Position numbers and translations under genes: made by a program. This document shows, one piece after another, positions 55,659 through 64,000 of a stretch of 64,000 bases of DNA (positions are counted from its first letter, which is position 1; each line of letters begins with the position of its first letter). The DNA is from Arthrobacter sp. APC 3897 (GTDB lineage Bacteria; Actinomycetota; Actinomycetes; Actinomycetales; Micrococcaceae), in assembly GCF_030407495.1 (NCBI RefSeq), contig NZ_JASDDG010000010.1, forward strand, positions 42,832-106,831, in the 5' to 3' direction. Below the pieces are notes generated by a model that had not been told where the DNA came from, made no database searches, and was given only the letters and a program-made list of their open reading frames with translations.

Positions 55659-58595
55659 ATGGCCACTCGTACTTCCCCTGCCGCGCGCGGCGGTGCTTCC
55701 GGCCGGACCACCAGCCGGAACACCGGGGGCACCTCAGGAAAAAGCTCCGGTAAAACCCAGCCCCGGGGTAAGGCAACCAGCCGCTCAGGCGGTGCCGGCA
55801 AAGCGCAGGCAAACGCCGAACAGGTGCCGCTTCCGCTGCGCGCCGTTCAGGGCGCCTGGATGGGAATGGCGCGCCTCGCCGGTGCAGGCATCCGCAAACT
55901 CGGTGCCGACGTCAGCCCCGACCGCGACATCCGCCGGGACGGCACCGGATTCTTTCTGATCCTCACCGCCCTGGCCGTGGCCACGGTTGAGTGGTGGGCA
56001 CTGCGCGGTCCGGTAGCGGACGTCATCCATGCAGGCGCGGCCGGCACCTTCGGCTGGATGGCCGTCGTCTTGCCCTTCCTGCTCCTCACCGGAGCCGTTC
56101 GGCTCTTCCGTTACCCGGAACGCCACCGTGCCAACAGCCGCATCAGCATCGGGCTGACCCTGATACTTTTCGCCGGATCCGGCATCACCCACATCGTGGG
56201 TGGTTCCCCCTCCCTGACGGACGGCTTTGACCGGTTGTGGGCCTCGGGCGGCATTGTCGGCTTCCTCGTCGCCGGACCGCTCTCTGCTGCACTGACAGTC
56301 TGGCCGGTGGCAATCCTGCTCGGTTTTCTGGTCTTCGTGGGCCTGCTCATCATCACGGCCACCCCCTTCCGCCATATTCCGCTGCGCCTGCGCGGCCTGT
56401 ATGAGCACCTCATGGGCCAGGACCTCGCCCCGGACGATCCCGAGGCACATGACCAGAGCTACCTCTACGAACGGGACCGCCGGCCGGCCAAGGCACCGAA
56501 AAAGAAGTCACGGATGTTCGGCCGCAACGCCGAAGCGGGCGAGCAGATCCCTGTTGAAGGCTTCGCCGGGGACGAAGCGTTCGAGCGCGCTGTCCTGGCC
56601 GACGAAGACGAGGAAGCAACGGCAGCAGCGGCCAAGGCCGCGCCCGCCGTCCCGCCCGGAGTCCGGCGGCCCACCCGGTCCGAACTGGCCACGCAGAAGA
56701 TCCGCCGCCAGCAGGGACTTCCGGTGGACAACGGATTCGACGGCGCCGAGCCGCCCACCGAGGCCATTTCCACGGTTCCCGAAGCCGCCGAGGCCCTTGC
56801 CGCCCCCGGGCTGCCGGCCGTGCCCGCTGCGCCTGCCGTGCCGCCGGTCCCGGCACGGACTGTCCGGAACCTCACGCCCGCCACGCCCATCCCGCAGCGC
56901 ACGGAACAGCTTCAGCTCTCGGGCGACGTCACATACACCCTGCCGCCGTCGGAATTCCTGCCGGCCGGACCGCCGGCCAAGGAACGCTCCGAAGCCAATG
57001 ACCTCGTGGTGGAGGCCCTGACCAATACCCTGGACCAGTTCAAGGTGGAGGCGCACGTGACCGGCTTCAGCCGCGGACCCACGGTGACACGCTATGAAAT
57101 TGAGCTGTCCCCGGGCACCAAGGTGGAGCGGGTTACCGCGCTGTCCAAGAACATCTCCTACGCGGTCGCCTCCTCGGACGTGCGCATCCTGTCTCCGATT
57201 CCCGGCAAGTCCGCCATCGGCATCGAAATTCCGAACGCTGACAAAGAAGTGGTGGCCCTGGGCGACGTGCTGCGCTCCAATGCAGCCCGGAAGACCGAAC
57301 ACCCGATGGTGATGGGTGTGGGCAAGGATGTGGAGGGCGGCTTCGTGGTCGCCAACCTCGCGAAGATGCCGCACCTGCTGGTGGCCGGTGCCACCGGTGC
57401 CGGTAAGTCCTCTTTCGTGAACTCCATGATCACCTCCATCCTGATGCGCTCCACGCCGGACGAAGTGCGCATGGTGATGGTGGACCCCAAGCGGGTGGAA
57501 CTGACCGCCTACGAGGGCGTGCCGCACCTGATCACTCCGATCATCACCAATCCCAAGAAAGCCGCCGAGGCCCTGCAGTGGGTGGTCCGGGAAATGGACA
57601 CCCGCTACGACGACCTCGCCAACTTCGGCTTCAAGCACATCGATGACTTCAACAAGGCCGTCAAGCTCGGGAAGGTCATTCCGCCGGCAGGGTCCAAGCG
57701 CGTGGTCAAGGCCTACCCGTACCTGCTGGTGATCGTGGACGAGCTGGCCGACCTGATGATGGTTGCCCCGCGCGACGTCGAAGATTCCATTGTCCGCATC
57801 ACCCAGCTCGCCCGCGCCGCCGGAATCCACCTGGTGCTTGCCACCCAGCGGCCGTCCGTCGACGTCGTCACCGGCCTGATCAAGGCAAACGTGCCCTCGC
57901 GCATGGCGTTTGCGACGTCGTCGGTCACCGACTCCCGCGTGGTCCTGGACCAGCCGGGAGCAGAAAAACTGCTCGGCCAGGGTGACGCCCTGTTCCTGCC
58001 CATGGGAGCCAACAAGCCCATCCGTGTTCAGGGCGCCTGGGTCACGGAGTCGGAAATCCACCGGGTGGTGGAGCATGTGAAGGGCCAGCTGGGCGCGGTC
58101 TACCGCGAAGACGTCACCGTCTCTGCGCCCAAGAAGCAGATCGAAGACGACATCGGCGATGACATGGACGTCCTGCTGCAGGCCACAGAGCTGGTGGTCA
58201 CCACGCAGTTCGGTTCAACCTCCATGCTGCAGCGCAAGCTGCGGGTCGGGTTCGCGAAGGCCGGACGCCTGATGGACCTGCTGGAGTCGCGCGGCGTCGT
58301 CGGACCTTCCGAAGGGTCCAAGGCCCGCGACGTGCTGGTCAAGCCCGATGACCTGGCGGCAACGCTGGCGGCCATCAGCGGGGGAGAGGCCGCCAACGGC
58401 CCCGCCTCCGCTGAAACGGCGGCCCTGGCGGACAACGCCAACGTCAACCACGGTTTCGGAACCGAACCCGCGGACGGGCCCGTGGACCTGGTGGCCCAGG
58501 ACCTGGAGGGAAGGCAGCAGGCCACCGAGTATTACGACGGCGAAGGCGACGACGACGGCGGTTCCGAAGATGCATGGAGTCTGACCGGGCGGTGA
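55659..58595 (+). CDS. ftsK: DNA translocase FtsK/SpoIIIE
   Basis: A septum-located DNA pump that clears chromosome arms during division. A basic Ser/Gly/Thr-rich start of about 60 residues leads to four membrane helices (for example FFLILTALAVATVEWWAL and WPVAILLGFLVFVGLLII), a Pro/Ala linker, and the motor. Walker A is AGATGAGKSSFVNSM at about residue 577, Walker B is LLVIVDELADLMM at about 690, with LATQRPSVDVVTG after it. The gamma domain for KOPS recognition is seen as FGSTSMLQRKLRVGFAKAGRLMDLLESRGVVG, in parts. An acidic tail ends the protein. Length 978 aa. Confidence 0.94.
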   Translation: MATRTSPAARGGASGRTTSRNTGGTSGKSSGKTQPRGKATSRSGGAGKAQANAEQVPLPLRAVQGAWMGMARLAGAGIRKLGADVSPDRDIRRDGTGFFLILTALAVATVEWWALRGPVADVIHAGAAGTFGWMAVVLPFLLLTGAVRLFRYPERHRANSRISIGLTLILFAGSGITHIVGGSPSLTDGFDRLWASGGIVGFLVAGPLSAALTVWPVAILLGFLVFVGLLIITATPFRHIPLRLRGLYEHLMGQDLAPDDPEAHDQSYLYERDRRPAKAPKKKSRMFGRNAEAGEQIPVEGFAGDEAFERAVLADEDEEATAAAAKAAPAVPPGVRRPTRSELATQKIRRQQGLPVDNGFDGAEPPTEAISTVPEAAEALAAPGLPAVPAAPAVPPVPARTVRNLTPATPIPQRTEQLQLSGDVTYTLPPSEFLPAGPPAKERSEANDLVVEALTNTLDQFKVEAHVTGFSRGPTVTRYEIELSPGTKVERVTALSKNISYAVASSDVRILSPIPGKSAIGIEIPNADKEVVALGDVLRSNAARKTEHPMVMGVGKDVEGGFVVANLAKMPHLLVAGATGAGKSSFVNSMITSILMRSTPDEVRMVMVDPKRVELTAYEGVPHLITPIITNPKKAAEALQWVVREMDTRYDDLANFGFKHIDDFNKAVKLGKVIPPAGSKRVVKAYPYLLVIVDELADLMMVAPRDVEDSIVRITQLARAAGIHLVLATQRPSVDVVTGLIKANVPSRMAFATSSVTDSRVVLDQPGAEKLLGQGDALFLPMGANKPIRVQGAWVTESEIHRVVEHVKGQLGAVYREDVTVSAPKKQIEDDIGDDMDVLLQATELVVTTQFGSTSMLQRKLRVGFAKAGRLMDLLESRGVVGPSEGSKARDVLVKPDDLAATLAAISGGEAANGPASAETAALADNANVNHGFGTEPADGPVDLVAQDLEGRQQATEYYDGEGDDDGGSEDAWSLTGR

Positions 58596-58603
58596 ATCCC
58601 CGC

Positions 58604-58609
58604 TAGGCT
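58604..58609 (+). promoter_or_regulatory. -10 box of a probable leaderless pgsA promoter
   Basis: TAGGCT, six bases, then GTG: the same spacing as before modA and the yciI-like gene. Confidence 0.5.
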
Positions 58610-58615
58610 GGAAGT

Positions 58616-59218
58616 GTGAGCAATTCTTCTACCGGCAACGCCCCCCTCCTGAACATCGCCAACGTCCTGACGGTTGTGCGGATCCTGATGGTTCCGCTGT
58701 TTATCTGGCTGCTGCTGGCCGATGACGGCAGCCACGGCCTGTACCGCTGGCTGGCAGTCGCCACGTTCGCCGTCGCCATCTACACCGACAAGCTTGACGG
58801 CGATCTGGCCCGCAGCCGGGGGCTGATCACAGACTTCGGCAAGATTGCCGACCCGATTGCCGACAAGCTGCTGATCGGCTCGGCCCTGGTCATGCTGTCG
58901 GCGCTGGGCGAGCTGTGGTGGTGGGTGACGATCGTGATTCTGGTCCGCGAAATCGGCATCACGCTCATGCGGTTCGTGGTGATCCGGTATGGAGTGATGG
59001 CGGCCTCCCGCGGCGGAAAACTCAAGACCGTGGTGCAGACCCTGGCGATCTTCCTCTACCTCCTGCCGCTGACAACGTGGCTCGGAAGCTGGGCCTGGTG
59101 GATCAGTGCCGTTGTCATGGCTGCCGCCCTGGTGATCACCGTGGTCACGGGCATCGATTACGTCATCAAGGCGGTCCAGCTGCGCCGCAGCGCGCTGCGG
59201 AACCGGGATGGCCGGTGA
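58616..59218 (+). CDS. pgsA: CDP-diacylglycerol-glycerol-3-phosphate 3-phosphatidyltransferase
   Basis: A membrane enzyme of phosphatidylglycerol synthesis. The CDP-alcohol phosphotransferase motif D-x2-D-G-x2-A-R-x8-G-x3-D-x3-D is complete in DKLDGDLARSRGLITDFGKI and the following ADPIADK. Several membrane helices flank it. GTG start, overlapping by four bases at its end with the next gene. Other CDP-alcohol transferases share the motif; the ftsK-pgsA-clgR order supports PgsA. Confidence 0.92.
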   Translation: MSNSSTGNAPLLNIANVLTVVRILMVPLFIWLLLADDGSHGLYRWLAVATFAVAIYTDKLDGDLARSRGLITDFGKIADPIADKLLIGSALVMLSALGELWWWVTIVILVREIGITLMRFVVIRYGVMAASRGGKLKTVVQTLAIFLYLLPLTTWLGSWAWWISAVVMAAALVITVVTGIDYVIKAVQLRRSALRNRDGR

Positions 59219-59739
59219 CCTTGCCCGCAACGGGGAGAGCCTCCGGCTCCGCCGATGCCGCAGCCGTGGTGCATGCCGCCGCAGCGGCCGGTCTGACGCT
59301 GGCCACCGCCGAATCGCTGACCGCCGGCATGGTGGCGGCGGAGCTCGGCACCGTTCCCGGCGCGTCAGCCGTGCTGGCCGGGGGAGTGGTGGCGTACTCC
59401 AACTTTGTGAAGAAAAAAGTCCTGGGCGTGGATGCCGGTCTGCTGGACGCCGCGGGATCGGTGGATGCCGAGGTGGCCCGCCAAATGGCCGACGGCGTCC
59501 GCCGCGTTCTTGAGACCGACCTCGGGGTCTCCACTACCGGGGTTGCCGGGCCCGAACCGCACGACGGCAAGCCTGTGGGCTGCGTGTTTATCGCGGCAGT
59601 GTCAGCTAACCGGTCGCTGGTTTCCGAGTTTTCCTTTTCCGGGGACCGGGCAGCCATCCGCGGGCAGGCCCGCGACGAAGCACTGTTGCTGCTTGCCCGT
59701 CTCCTGGCTGAGCGGCCCGATCACGGGCCGGAAAAATAA
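59215..59739 (+). CDS. CinA C-terminal-family protein (nicotinamide-nucleotide amidase)
   Basis: A stand-alone CinA/PncC domain that in characterised members deamidates NMN. The signatures are LTLATAESLTAGMVAAELGTVPGASAVLAGGVVAYSNFVKKKVLGV and TTGVAGPEPHDGKPVGCVFIA. It has no N-terminal MoCF-like COG1058 domain, unlike full CinA. GTG start overlapping the pgsA stop (GTGA). Length 174 aa. Confidence 0.9.
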   Translation: MTLPATGRASGSADAAAVVHAAAAAGLTLATAESLTAGMVAAELGTVPGASAVLAGGVVAYSNFVKKKVLGVDAGLLDAAGSVDAEVARQMADGVRRVLETDLGVSTTGVAGPEPHDGKPVGCVFIAAVSANRSLVSEFSFSGDRAAIRGQARDEALLLLARLLAERPDHGPEK

Positions 59740-59794
59740 GCACCCGGGAGAGGGCAAATGGTGCCGGGAACAAATCCCGGGGACGCTGAGTTGT

Positions 59795-59800
59795 TAGTAT
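59795..59800 (+). promoter_or_regulatory. Possible -10 box for clgR
   Basis: TAGTAT about 180 bp before the gene. The leader that would follow contains AGATATCT and a CTGCGG-N5-CCGCAG hairpin (59841-59857). No other gene is seen in this 241-bp gap. Confidence 0.3.
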
Positions 59801-59980
59801 CAGGAAGCACCAAGGTTTCCCAATTACGATCTCTAGATATCTGCGGGACAGCCGCAGCCGGACCACATAGGGAGCAGGACGATACAGATGGTTAAGCAAC
59901 CCGTATCCGTGAACGGCGTTATTCGCTGGCGGGATGTAGGGTTGGCGGAAGATGCACACCGGGAACCAAAGGAGCGCAAA

Positions 59981-60313
59981 ATGGTTGTTCTTCGTCATGA
60001 AATTGGCGACGTACTGCGCGATGTACGCCAGCGTCAGGGCCGCACCCTGCGCGAGGTATCGCATAGCGCACGCGTTTCACTTGGTTACCTCAGCGAGGTG
60101 GAGCGGGGGCAGAAGGAAGCATCATCAGAACTTCTGTCGTCAATCTGCACCGCGCTTGATGTGCCCTTGTCCCTGATGCTTCGTGAGGTCAGTGACCGGG
60201 TGGCGAGCGCCGAAGGCATCGCCATACCCGATACCGTGCCGTCGGAATTCTCGCGCGAGTTTGCCCGCGATTTCCCGGAGGACATGGCTCGGGACCTGGC
60301 CCGCACTCCGTAG
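59981..60313 (+). CDS. clgR: ClgR-like helix-turn-helix regulator
   Basis: A 110-residue Xre-type regulator, activator of clp protease and related stress genes in other actinobacteria. The HTH is [53 protein letters not shown], here read in pieces; the C-terminal tail is charged ([21 protein letters not shown]). AAAGGAG lies six bases before the ATG used; the frame is open upstream to ATG 59888, which lacks a ribosome site. A strong terminator follows. The pspA-like gene that follows clgR in mycobacteria is absent. Confidence 0.88.
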   Translation: MVVLRHEIGDVLRDVRQRQGRTLREVSHSARVSLGYLSEVERGQKEASSELLSSICTALDVPLSLMLREVSDRVASAEGIAIPDTVPSEFSREFARDFPEDMARDLARTP

Positions 60314-60367
60314 ACCTACATCCGCAGTGCTGCCGCTCCAACGGGCAGCCTGCCCAGTGCCAAGAAG

Positions 60368-60397
60368 AGACCCCGCCGAAACGGCGGGGTCTTTTTT
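60368..60397 (+). terminator. clgR terminator
   Basis: AGACCCCGCCG and CGGCGGGGTCT pair perfectly over an AAA loop, followed by TTTTTT. Confidence 0.92.
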
Positions 60398-60450
60398 GGC
60401 TGGTCAGCGGCCGTTGAGTCTGTGCCGCCGCGGGGCAGGGCGGGGAGGCA

Positions 60451-60924
60451 TCACCGTTCGCGGGCGTAGGAATGGTTGAGTTTGGTCAGCAGGGAACCGA
60501 GCTGCTCCAGCTCCCCATCGTCCCAGTCCTCCAGCAGCGTCCGGAACAGTTCCTTGCGGGCGGACTGCGTCTTGGCCAGTGCCTGAGAGCCGGCAGCGGT
60601 GAGGGAAATGGACTGGGCGCGTCCGTCCAGCGGGTCCGCGTGCTTCTGGACCAGGCCCAGTGATTCCAGCATGACAATCTGCCGGCTCACGGACGGCTTG
60701 CCGATGCCGATACTGGCGGCAATGTCCGTCAGTCTCATGTCCTGCTGCTTCTGCAGCAGGACCAGCAGTCCGTAGGCTGCCGGTTCCATATCCGGATGCA
60801 CCTGGCGGGCCACCTTGTAGGAGTTGGACCGTGCCCGGCGCCACAGCACTGACAGGGCTTGCTCCAAGGTGTCGATGGCCGCTTCGTGGCGCCCTGCTTC
60901 TGGGGAGGATTCCTGCTCGGTCAT
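60451..60924 (-). CDS. MarR-family transcriptional regulator
   Basis: A winged-helix regulator: RLTDIAASIGIGKPSVSRQIVMLESLGLVQKHADPLDGRAQSISLTAAGSQAL contains the recognition helix and the wing. The ATG at 60924 is preferred because TAGAAT stands seven bases before it on the minus strand; the ATG at 60933 overlaps that box. It faces the DUF3046 gene across 42 bp. The ligand and target genes are unknown. Confidence 0.88.
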   Translation of the reverse strand: MTEQESSPEAGRHEAAIDTLEQALSVLWRRARSNSYKVARQVHPDMEPAAYGLLVLLQKQQDMRLTDIAASIGIGKPSVSRQIVMLESLGLVQKHADPLDGRAQSISLTAAGSQALAKTQSARKELFRTLLEDWDDGELEQLGSLLTKLNHSYARER

Positions 60925-60931
60925 GGACTCC

Positions 60932-60937
60932 ATTCTA
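60932..60937 (-). promoter_or_regulatory. -10 box of a probable leaderless marR-type promoter
   Basis: TAGAAT on the minus strand, then seven bases, then ATG 60924. Confidence 0.45.
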
Positions 60938-60966
60938 GAGGCGCACGGTCATGAGAAGATTAAGCG

Positions 60967-61188
60967 ATGCGACTCAGTGATTTCTGGCGGCTCATGGATG
61001 ATGAGTTTGGGCCGGCCTACTCCAGGGTGCTTGCCGCGGACCTCGTTCTCGGCTCCCTGGGCGGGAGGACGGCAACGGAAGCCCTCAGCCGGGGAATGGA
61101 ACCCAAGTCTGTGTGGCTGGCGGTCTGCGATGTCCAGGATGTCCCGGCGGAACGGCGGCTGGGGCGGGATATCCCACCCCGGAAATGA
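60967..61188 (+). CDS. DUF3046 protein
   Basis: A 73-residue protein beginning MRLSDFWRLMDDEFGPAYSRVLAADLVL and continuing with GRTATEALSRGMEPKSVWLAVCDVQDVP, typical of the DUF3046 family found just before recA in actinobacteria (Rv2738c in M. tuberculosis). Function unknown; the constant link to recA suggests a DNA-repair connection. A weak GAAGAT box lies six bases before the ATG. Confidence 0.85.
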   Translation: MRLSDFWRLMDDEFGPAYSRVLAADLVLGSLGGRTATEALSRGMEPKSVWLAVCDVQDVPAERRLGRDIPPRK

Positions 61189-61228
61189 GGCTGGCCGCCT
61201 TAAACGGGAGACACGCCGAAGGGAATAT

Positions 61229-61244
61229 TCGAATACCTGTTCGG
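61229..61244. promoter_or_regulatory. LexA (SOS) box of recA
   Basis: TCGAATACCTGTTCGG matches the actinobacterial consensus TCGAAC-N4-GTTCGA at 10 of 12 specified positions. A TAAGCT -10-like box follows at 61252-61257, so bound LexA would block the promoter. A leader of about 145 nt then reaches recA. Confidence 0.8.
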
Positions 61245-61407
61245 ATAAGGCTAAGCTCCTACACAGGGGCCGACCGACCGCAAACCTGCCCCGGATATCC
61301 CCACGGCAGTCCGCTCCGCTGTTTTGTCAGTGCCGCCGCATATGGTCGTAGGTGAGCAGGACAACCGGCCTCCGGGCCACGTAAAACCACAACAACCGAG
61401 GTGAAGA

Positions 61408-62463
61408 ATGGCAGCAGCAGTCGACCGCGCAAAGGCACTTGAAGCAGCGCTGGCCCAAATCGATAAGCAGTACGGCAAGGGCTCGATCATGCGGCTTGGA
61501 GACGAGGTCCGCGCTCCGGCGGAGACCATCTCCACCAGTTCGATCGCCTTGGACCTGGCACTTGGCATAGGCGGGCTTCCCCGCGGCCGCGTCGTGGAGA
61601 TCTACGGCCCGGAATCTTCGGGTAAGACAACCCTGGCGCTGCATGTTGTTGCCAACGCACAGAAGAGCGGCGGCATTGCCGCATTCATCGATGCCGAGCA
61701 TGCCCTGGACCCCATCTACGCCGCACGGCTCGGCGTGGATACGGACTCGCTGCTGGTGTCCCAGCCGGATACCGGCGAGCAGGCACTGGAAATCATGGAC
61801 ATGCTGATCGGTTCCGGTTCGGTTGACGTGGTGGTCATCGACTCCGTGGCCGCACTGGTTCCCCGCGCCGAAATCGAGGGCGACATGGGAGACAGCCATG
61901 TGGGCCTGCAGGCCCGGCTCATGAGCCAGGCCCTGCGCAAGATCGCCGGCCGGCTAAGCCACACCAACACCACGGCCATCTTCATTAACCAGCTCCGCGA
62001 AAAAATCGGCGTCATGTTCGGCAGCCCGGAAACCACCACGGGCGGCAAGGCGCTGAAATTCTATGCCTCCGTGCGCATCGACGTCCGGCGCATCGAGACG
62101 CTGAAGGAGGGTACGGTTCCCGTGGGTAACCGCACCCGCGCCAAGATCGTCAAGAACAAAATGGCCCCGCCGTTCAAGCAGGCCGAGTTCGACATCATCT
62201 ACGGCACGGGTATTTCCCGCGAGGGTGGATTGATCGATATGGGTGTGGAGCACGGCTTCGTTAAAAAGTCCGGCGCCTGGTTCACCTATGACGGTGACCA
62301 GCTGGGCCAGGGCAAGGAGAACGCCCGGAAGTTCCTGCGCGACAATCCGGAACTGACAGATGAGCTGGAACGCCGGCTGCGTGAAAAGCTGGGCATCAGC
62401 GGACCGGCCGGCGAGGAAACTCCCGCCGAGGCGAAACTCAAGGCCGTTCCGAAGAACTCCTAG
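61408..62463 (+). CDS. recA: RecA recombinase
   Basis: RecA forms filaments on single-stranded DNA, promotes strand exchange and triggers LexA self-cleavage. Walker A is GPESSGKTT at residues 67-75; [30 protein letters not shown] and the L2 region [25 protein letters not shown] are intact. There is no intein, unlike M. tuberculosis RecA. GAGGTGA precedes the ATG. Length 351 aa. Confidence 0.97.
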   Translation: MAAAVDRAKALEAALAQIDKQYGKGSIMRLGDEVRAPAETISTSSIALDLALGIGGLPRGRVVEIYGPESSGKTTLALHVVANAQKSGGIAAFIDAEHALDPIYAARLGVDTDSLLVSQPDTGEQALEIMDMLIGSGSVDVVVIDSVAALVPRAEIEGDMGDSHVGLQARLMSQALRKIAGRLSHTNTTAIFINQLREKIGVMFGSPETTTGGKALKFYASVRIDVRRIETLKEGTVPVGNRTRAKIVKNKMAPPFKQAEFDIIYGTGISREGGLIDMGVEHGFVKKSGAWFTYDGDQLGQGKENARKFLRDNPELTDELERRLREKLGISGPAGEETPAEAKLKAVPKNS

Positions 62464-62468
62464 GCATC

Positions 62469-63050
62469 ATGCAGCAGCAAACCAGCGGATTTCCCCCGGC
62501 AGACAGACCGTCGGGGGACTCGGACGCAGCGCCGCGGGAGCAGATGCGCGACCCGTACGGCGCTGCACGCACGATTGTGCTGCGGCAGTTGACAAGTGCC
62601 CCGAAGAGCCGGCATCAATTGGCAGTGAAGCTGGCCGATAAGGACATCCCGCAGGACGTCGCCGAGGCGGTCCTTGACCGTTTTGAGGAAGTCCGGCTCG
62701 TGGACGACGCTGAGTTCGCCCGCATGTGGGTGGACAGCAGGTCGCGTTCCAAGTCCCTCGCCCGGGGTGCGCTGAAACGGGAGCTTGCCGAGAAGGGTAT
62801 TTCGGGGGAGCTGGCAGCCGAAGCCCTGGAACAGGTCAGCGACGAGGATGAGTTGGAGGCGGCCCGCGCGCTGGCGCGGAGGAAGCTGCAGTCGTCAGTG
62901 AACCTCACGGACCGGGCGGCCCGGGATAAGCAGGCAAAGCGGCTGGTCTCCATGCTGGCCCGCAAGGGATATCCTCCGTCGGTGGGATACCGGGTGGTCA
63001 ACGAGATCATCGGCGATGTGCTTGAAGCGCACCCCGAGGATGAGTGGTAG
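62469..63050 (+). CDS. recX: Regulatory protein RecX
   Basis: RecX limits RecA filament growth. The tandem three-helix repeats are visible as ARTIVLRQLTSAPKSRHQLAVKLADKDIPQDVAEAVLDRFEEVRLVDDAEFARMWVDSRS and later RLVSMLARKGYPPSVGYRVVNEII, given here only in outline. The first 30 residues are a loose Pro/Ser-rich extension. It starts five bases after recA and shares its transcript. Length 193 aa. Confidence 0.93.
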   Translation: MQQQTSGFPPADRPSGDSDAAPREQMRDPYGAARTIVLRQLTSAPKSRHQLAVKLADKDIPQDVAEAVLDRFEEVRLVDDAEFARMWVDSRSRSKSLARGALKRELAEKGISGELAAEALEQVSDEDELEAARALARRKLQSSVNLTDRAARDKQAKRLVSMLARKGYPPSVGYRVVNEIIGDVLEAHPEDEW

Positions 63051-63080
63051 AAACCCCGGGGCAAACCTGATGCAGTGACG

Positions 63081-63086
63081 TATGCT
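63081..63086 (+). promoter_or_regulatory. Possible -10 box of the exported coiled-coil gene
   Basis: TATGCT stands eight bases before the ATG of the last gene. Confidence 0.35.
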
Positions 63087-63094
63087 GGGCCACA

Positions 63095-64000
63095 ATGTTG
63101 ACTCTGTTGCTGCCGGGGAAGAAGTTCACCCGTCTTACCGCGGGTTCCGCCGTGCTGGCCGGGGTGCTTGCCGCCTCGGTCTTTAGTGCTGCCCCCGCCT
63201 CCGGTACCGGGTTTCCCTCCTGGGAGCAGGTGGAGCAGGCCAAGCTCAGCGTTGAAGCCAAACAAGCGCAGGCCGCGGAAATTGAGGTCCTCCTTAGCGA
63301 ACTGTCTGCCGAGGCGGGAAGTGCGGGAACCAGGGCTGTCCAGGCGGCAGCCGATCACCAGCGTGCCGTGGACGAGGCCGGGATCAACCGCCGCGCCATC
63401 GACGTCCTTGCTGCCCAGCGGCTGGAAGCGTCCCGGAAGGCTTCGGAGTTGGCCGGGCAAATGGGTGCACTCGCGGCGCAGACCTACAAGACAGGCGGCA
63501 TGGACTCCGGCCTGCTCCTGATGCTGGATGCCGATGCCGCAGTGGGTGCCATGGACCGCCTCACCACGCTGCACACCATCTCCGGCCGCACTGACAGCCT
63601 TCAGCTGCAGGCCAGTTCGGCCGCGCAGGTGCTCGGCAGCCTCGAGGAGCGAGAAGCTGCCGCCCTGGACATCAGGGAAGAATCCGTGGCTGCGTCCCGG
63701 CGGCTGGCGGCTGAGGCACAAACAGCTGCGGCTGCAGCGGACCAGGCAGTGCAGGACACCGAGGAGCGCAGCGCCGTGCTGCTGGAGCAACTGGCCGAGC
63801 TGCGGGACAGCAGTGCACAGGCCGAAGCGCAGCGGTTGAGCGGACTGCAGGCAGAGGAAACCTACCGCGCACAGCAGGAAGCCCGGGCCTCCGAAGAAGC
63901 CGCGAAGGAAGCTGCAGCGGCCGCTGCCGGTGGCAGCGGCACCCGGAATCCGGCTCCGCCGCCGGCAGAAACAGGCCAGGATCCGGTGATTAATCCCACC
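63095..64000 (+). CDS. Exported coiled-coil protein, 3' truncated by the window (possible cell-wall peptidase)
   Basis: The frame is open from the ATG to the window edge (302 codons, no stop). A signal peptide with LTAGSAVLAGVLAASVFSAAPASG starts the protein. A long Ala/Glu/Gln-rich coiled coil follows (about residues 45-280), and the visible part ends in a Pro/Gly-rich linker (NPAPPPAETGQDP). This layout is typical of RipA-like NlpC/P60 or M23 cell-wall hydrolases whose catalytic domain comes last, but that domain lies outside the window, so the enzyme class is inference. Confidence 0.75.
   Translation, partial: MLTLLLPGKKFTRLTAGSAVLAGVLAASVFSAAPASGTGFPSWEQVEQAKLSVEAKQAQAAEIEVLLSELSAEAGSAGTRAVQAAADHQRAVDEAGINRRAIDVLAAQRLEASRKASELAGQMGALAAQTYKTGGMDSGLLLMLDADAAVGAMDRLTTLHTISGRTDSLQLQASSAAQVLGSLEEREAAALDIREESVAASRRLAAEAQTAAAAADQAVQDTEERSAVLLEQLAELRDSSAQAEAQRLSGLQAEETYRAQQEARASEEAAKEAAAAAAGGSGTRNPAPPPAETGQDPVINPT

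Noticed and set aside
59905..59935. ClgR-type binding site near GCGTTATTCGC
   Set aside because: The half-sites are in the order GCG-N5-CGC, the reverse of the CGC-N5-GCG arrangement I associate with ClgR motifs, so I do not call it.
61408..62463. Intein in recA
   Set aside because: The protein is 351 residues and all RecA motifs run on without an insertion.

Overview
The window is chromosomal DNA from a high-GC Gram-positive bacterium, almost certainly an actinobacterium of the Micrococcaceae (Arthrobacter-like). I infer this from the GC-rich third positions, the many GTG/TTG starts, the frequent -10 boxes placed 6-7 nt before a start codon, a LexA box of the TCGAAC-N4-GTTCGA type before recA, and gene orders known from Mycobacterium tuberculosis (bkd/accA1/accD1/sco, dxr-rip1-ispG-GNAT, rimP-nusA-ylxR-infB-rbfA, truB-ribF-rpsO-pnp-M16, dapB, dapA-rnj-ftsK-pgsA-clgR, recA-recX). 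Genus assignment is inference.

Layout. 0.1-13.1 kb: branched-chain amino acid catabolism. bkdABC encode the E1/E2 parts of the branched-chain keto acid dehydrogenase; then come a GNAT and a TetR regulator on the minus strand, and a divergent operon with both methylcrotonyl-CoA carboxylase subunits, an acyl-CoA dehydrogenase, a two-subunit CoA transferase, a MaoC-type hydratase and a CitE-type lyase. Together these can take leucine-derived isovaleryl-CoA to acetyl-CoA and acetoacetyl-CoA. 13.1-24.1 kb: a Rossmann protein, isoprenoid genes dxr and ispG flanking a site-2 protease, a SatD-like regulator with a membrane partner, two tandem paralogous lipoproteins of unknown function, and proS. 24.1-27.1 kb: a TSUP permease, an aminoglycoside-type kinase and a membrane-anchored ferritin-like protein. 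27.2-42.4 kb: translation and RNA core (rimP, nusA, ylxR, infB, rbfA, truB, ribF, rpsO, pnp, M16 peptidase) with three small membrane proteins between truB and ribF. 42.5-50.3 kb: molybdenum cofactor island (moaD, moaA, modA, modB, a membrane-fused sulfite-oxidase-type enzyme, moeA, moaC, mog, moaE). 50.3-55.6 kb: lysine biosynthesis (dapB, dapA) with two membrane proteins and RNase J. 55.7-64 kb: ftsK, pgsA, cinA-type amidase, clgR, a MarR regulator, DUF3046, recA, recX and the start of an exported coiled-coil protein cut by the window edge.

I see no rRNA, tRNA, CRISPR array, transposase, integrase or phage gene. No clear new multi-gene system is evident. The most unusual signals are regulatory or small: a large set of putative leaderless promoters, paired operator-like boxes in the TetR-mccB gap, three copies of a 20-bp repeat before dxr, leader hairpins before ispG, ribF and the first lipoprotein gene, a 30-codon hydrophobic ORF antisense between rpsO and pnp, and the tandem lipoproteins.
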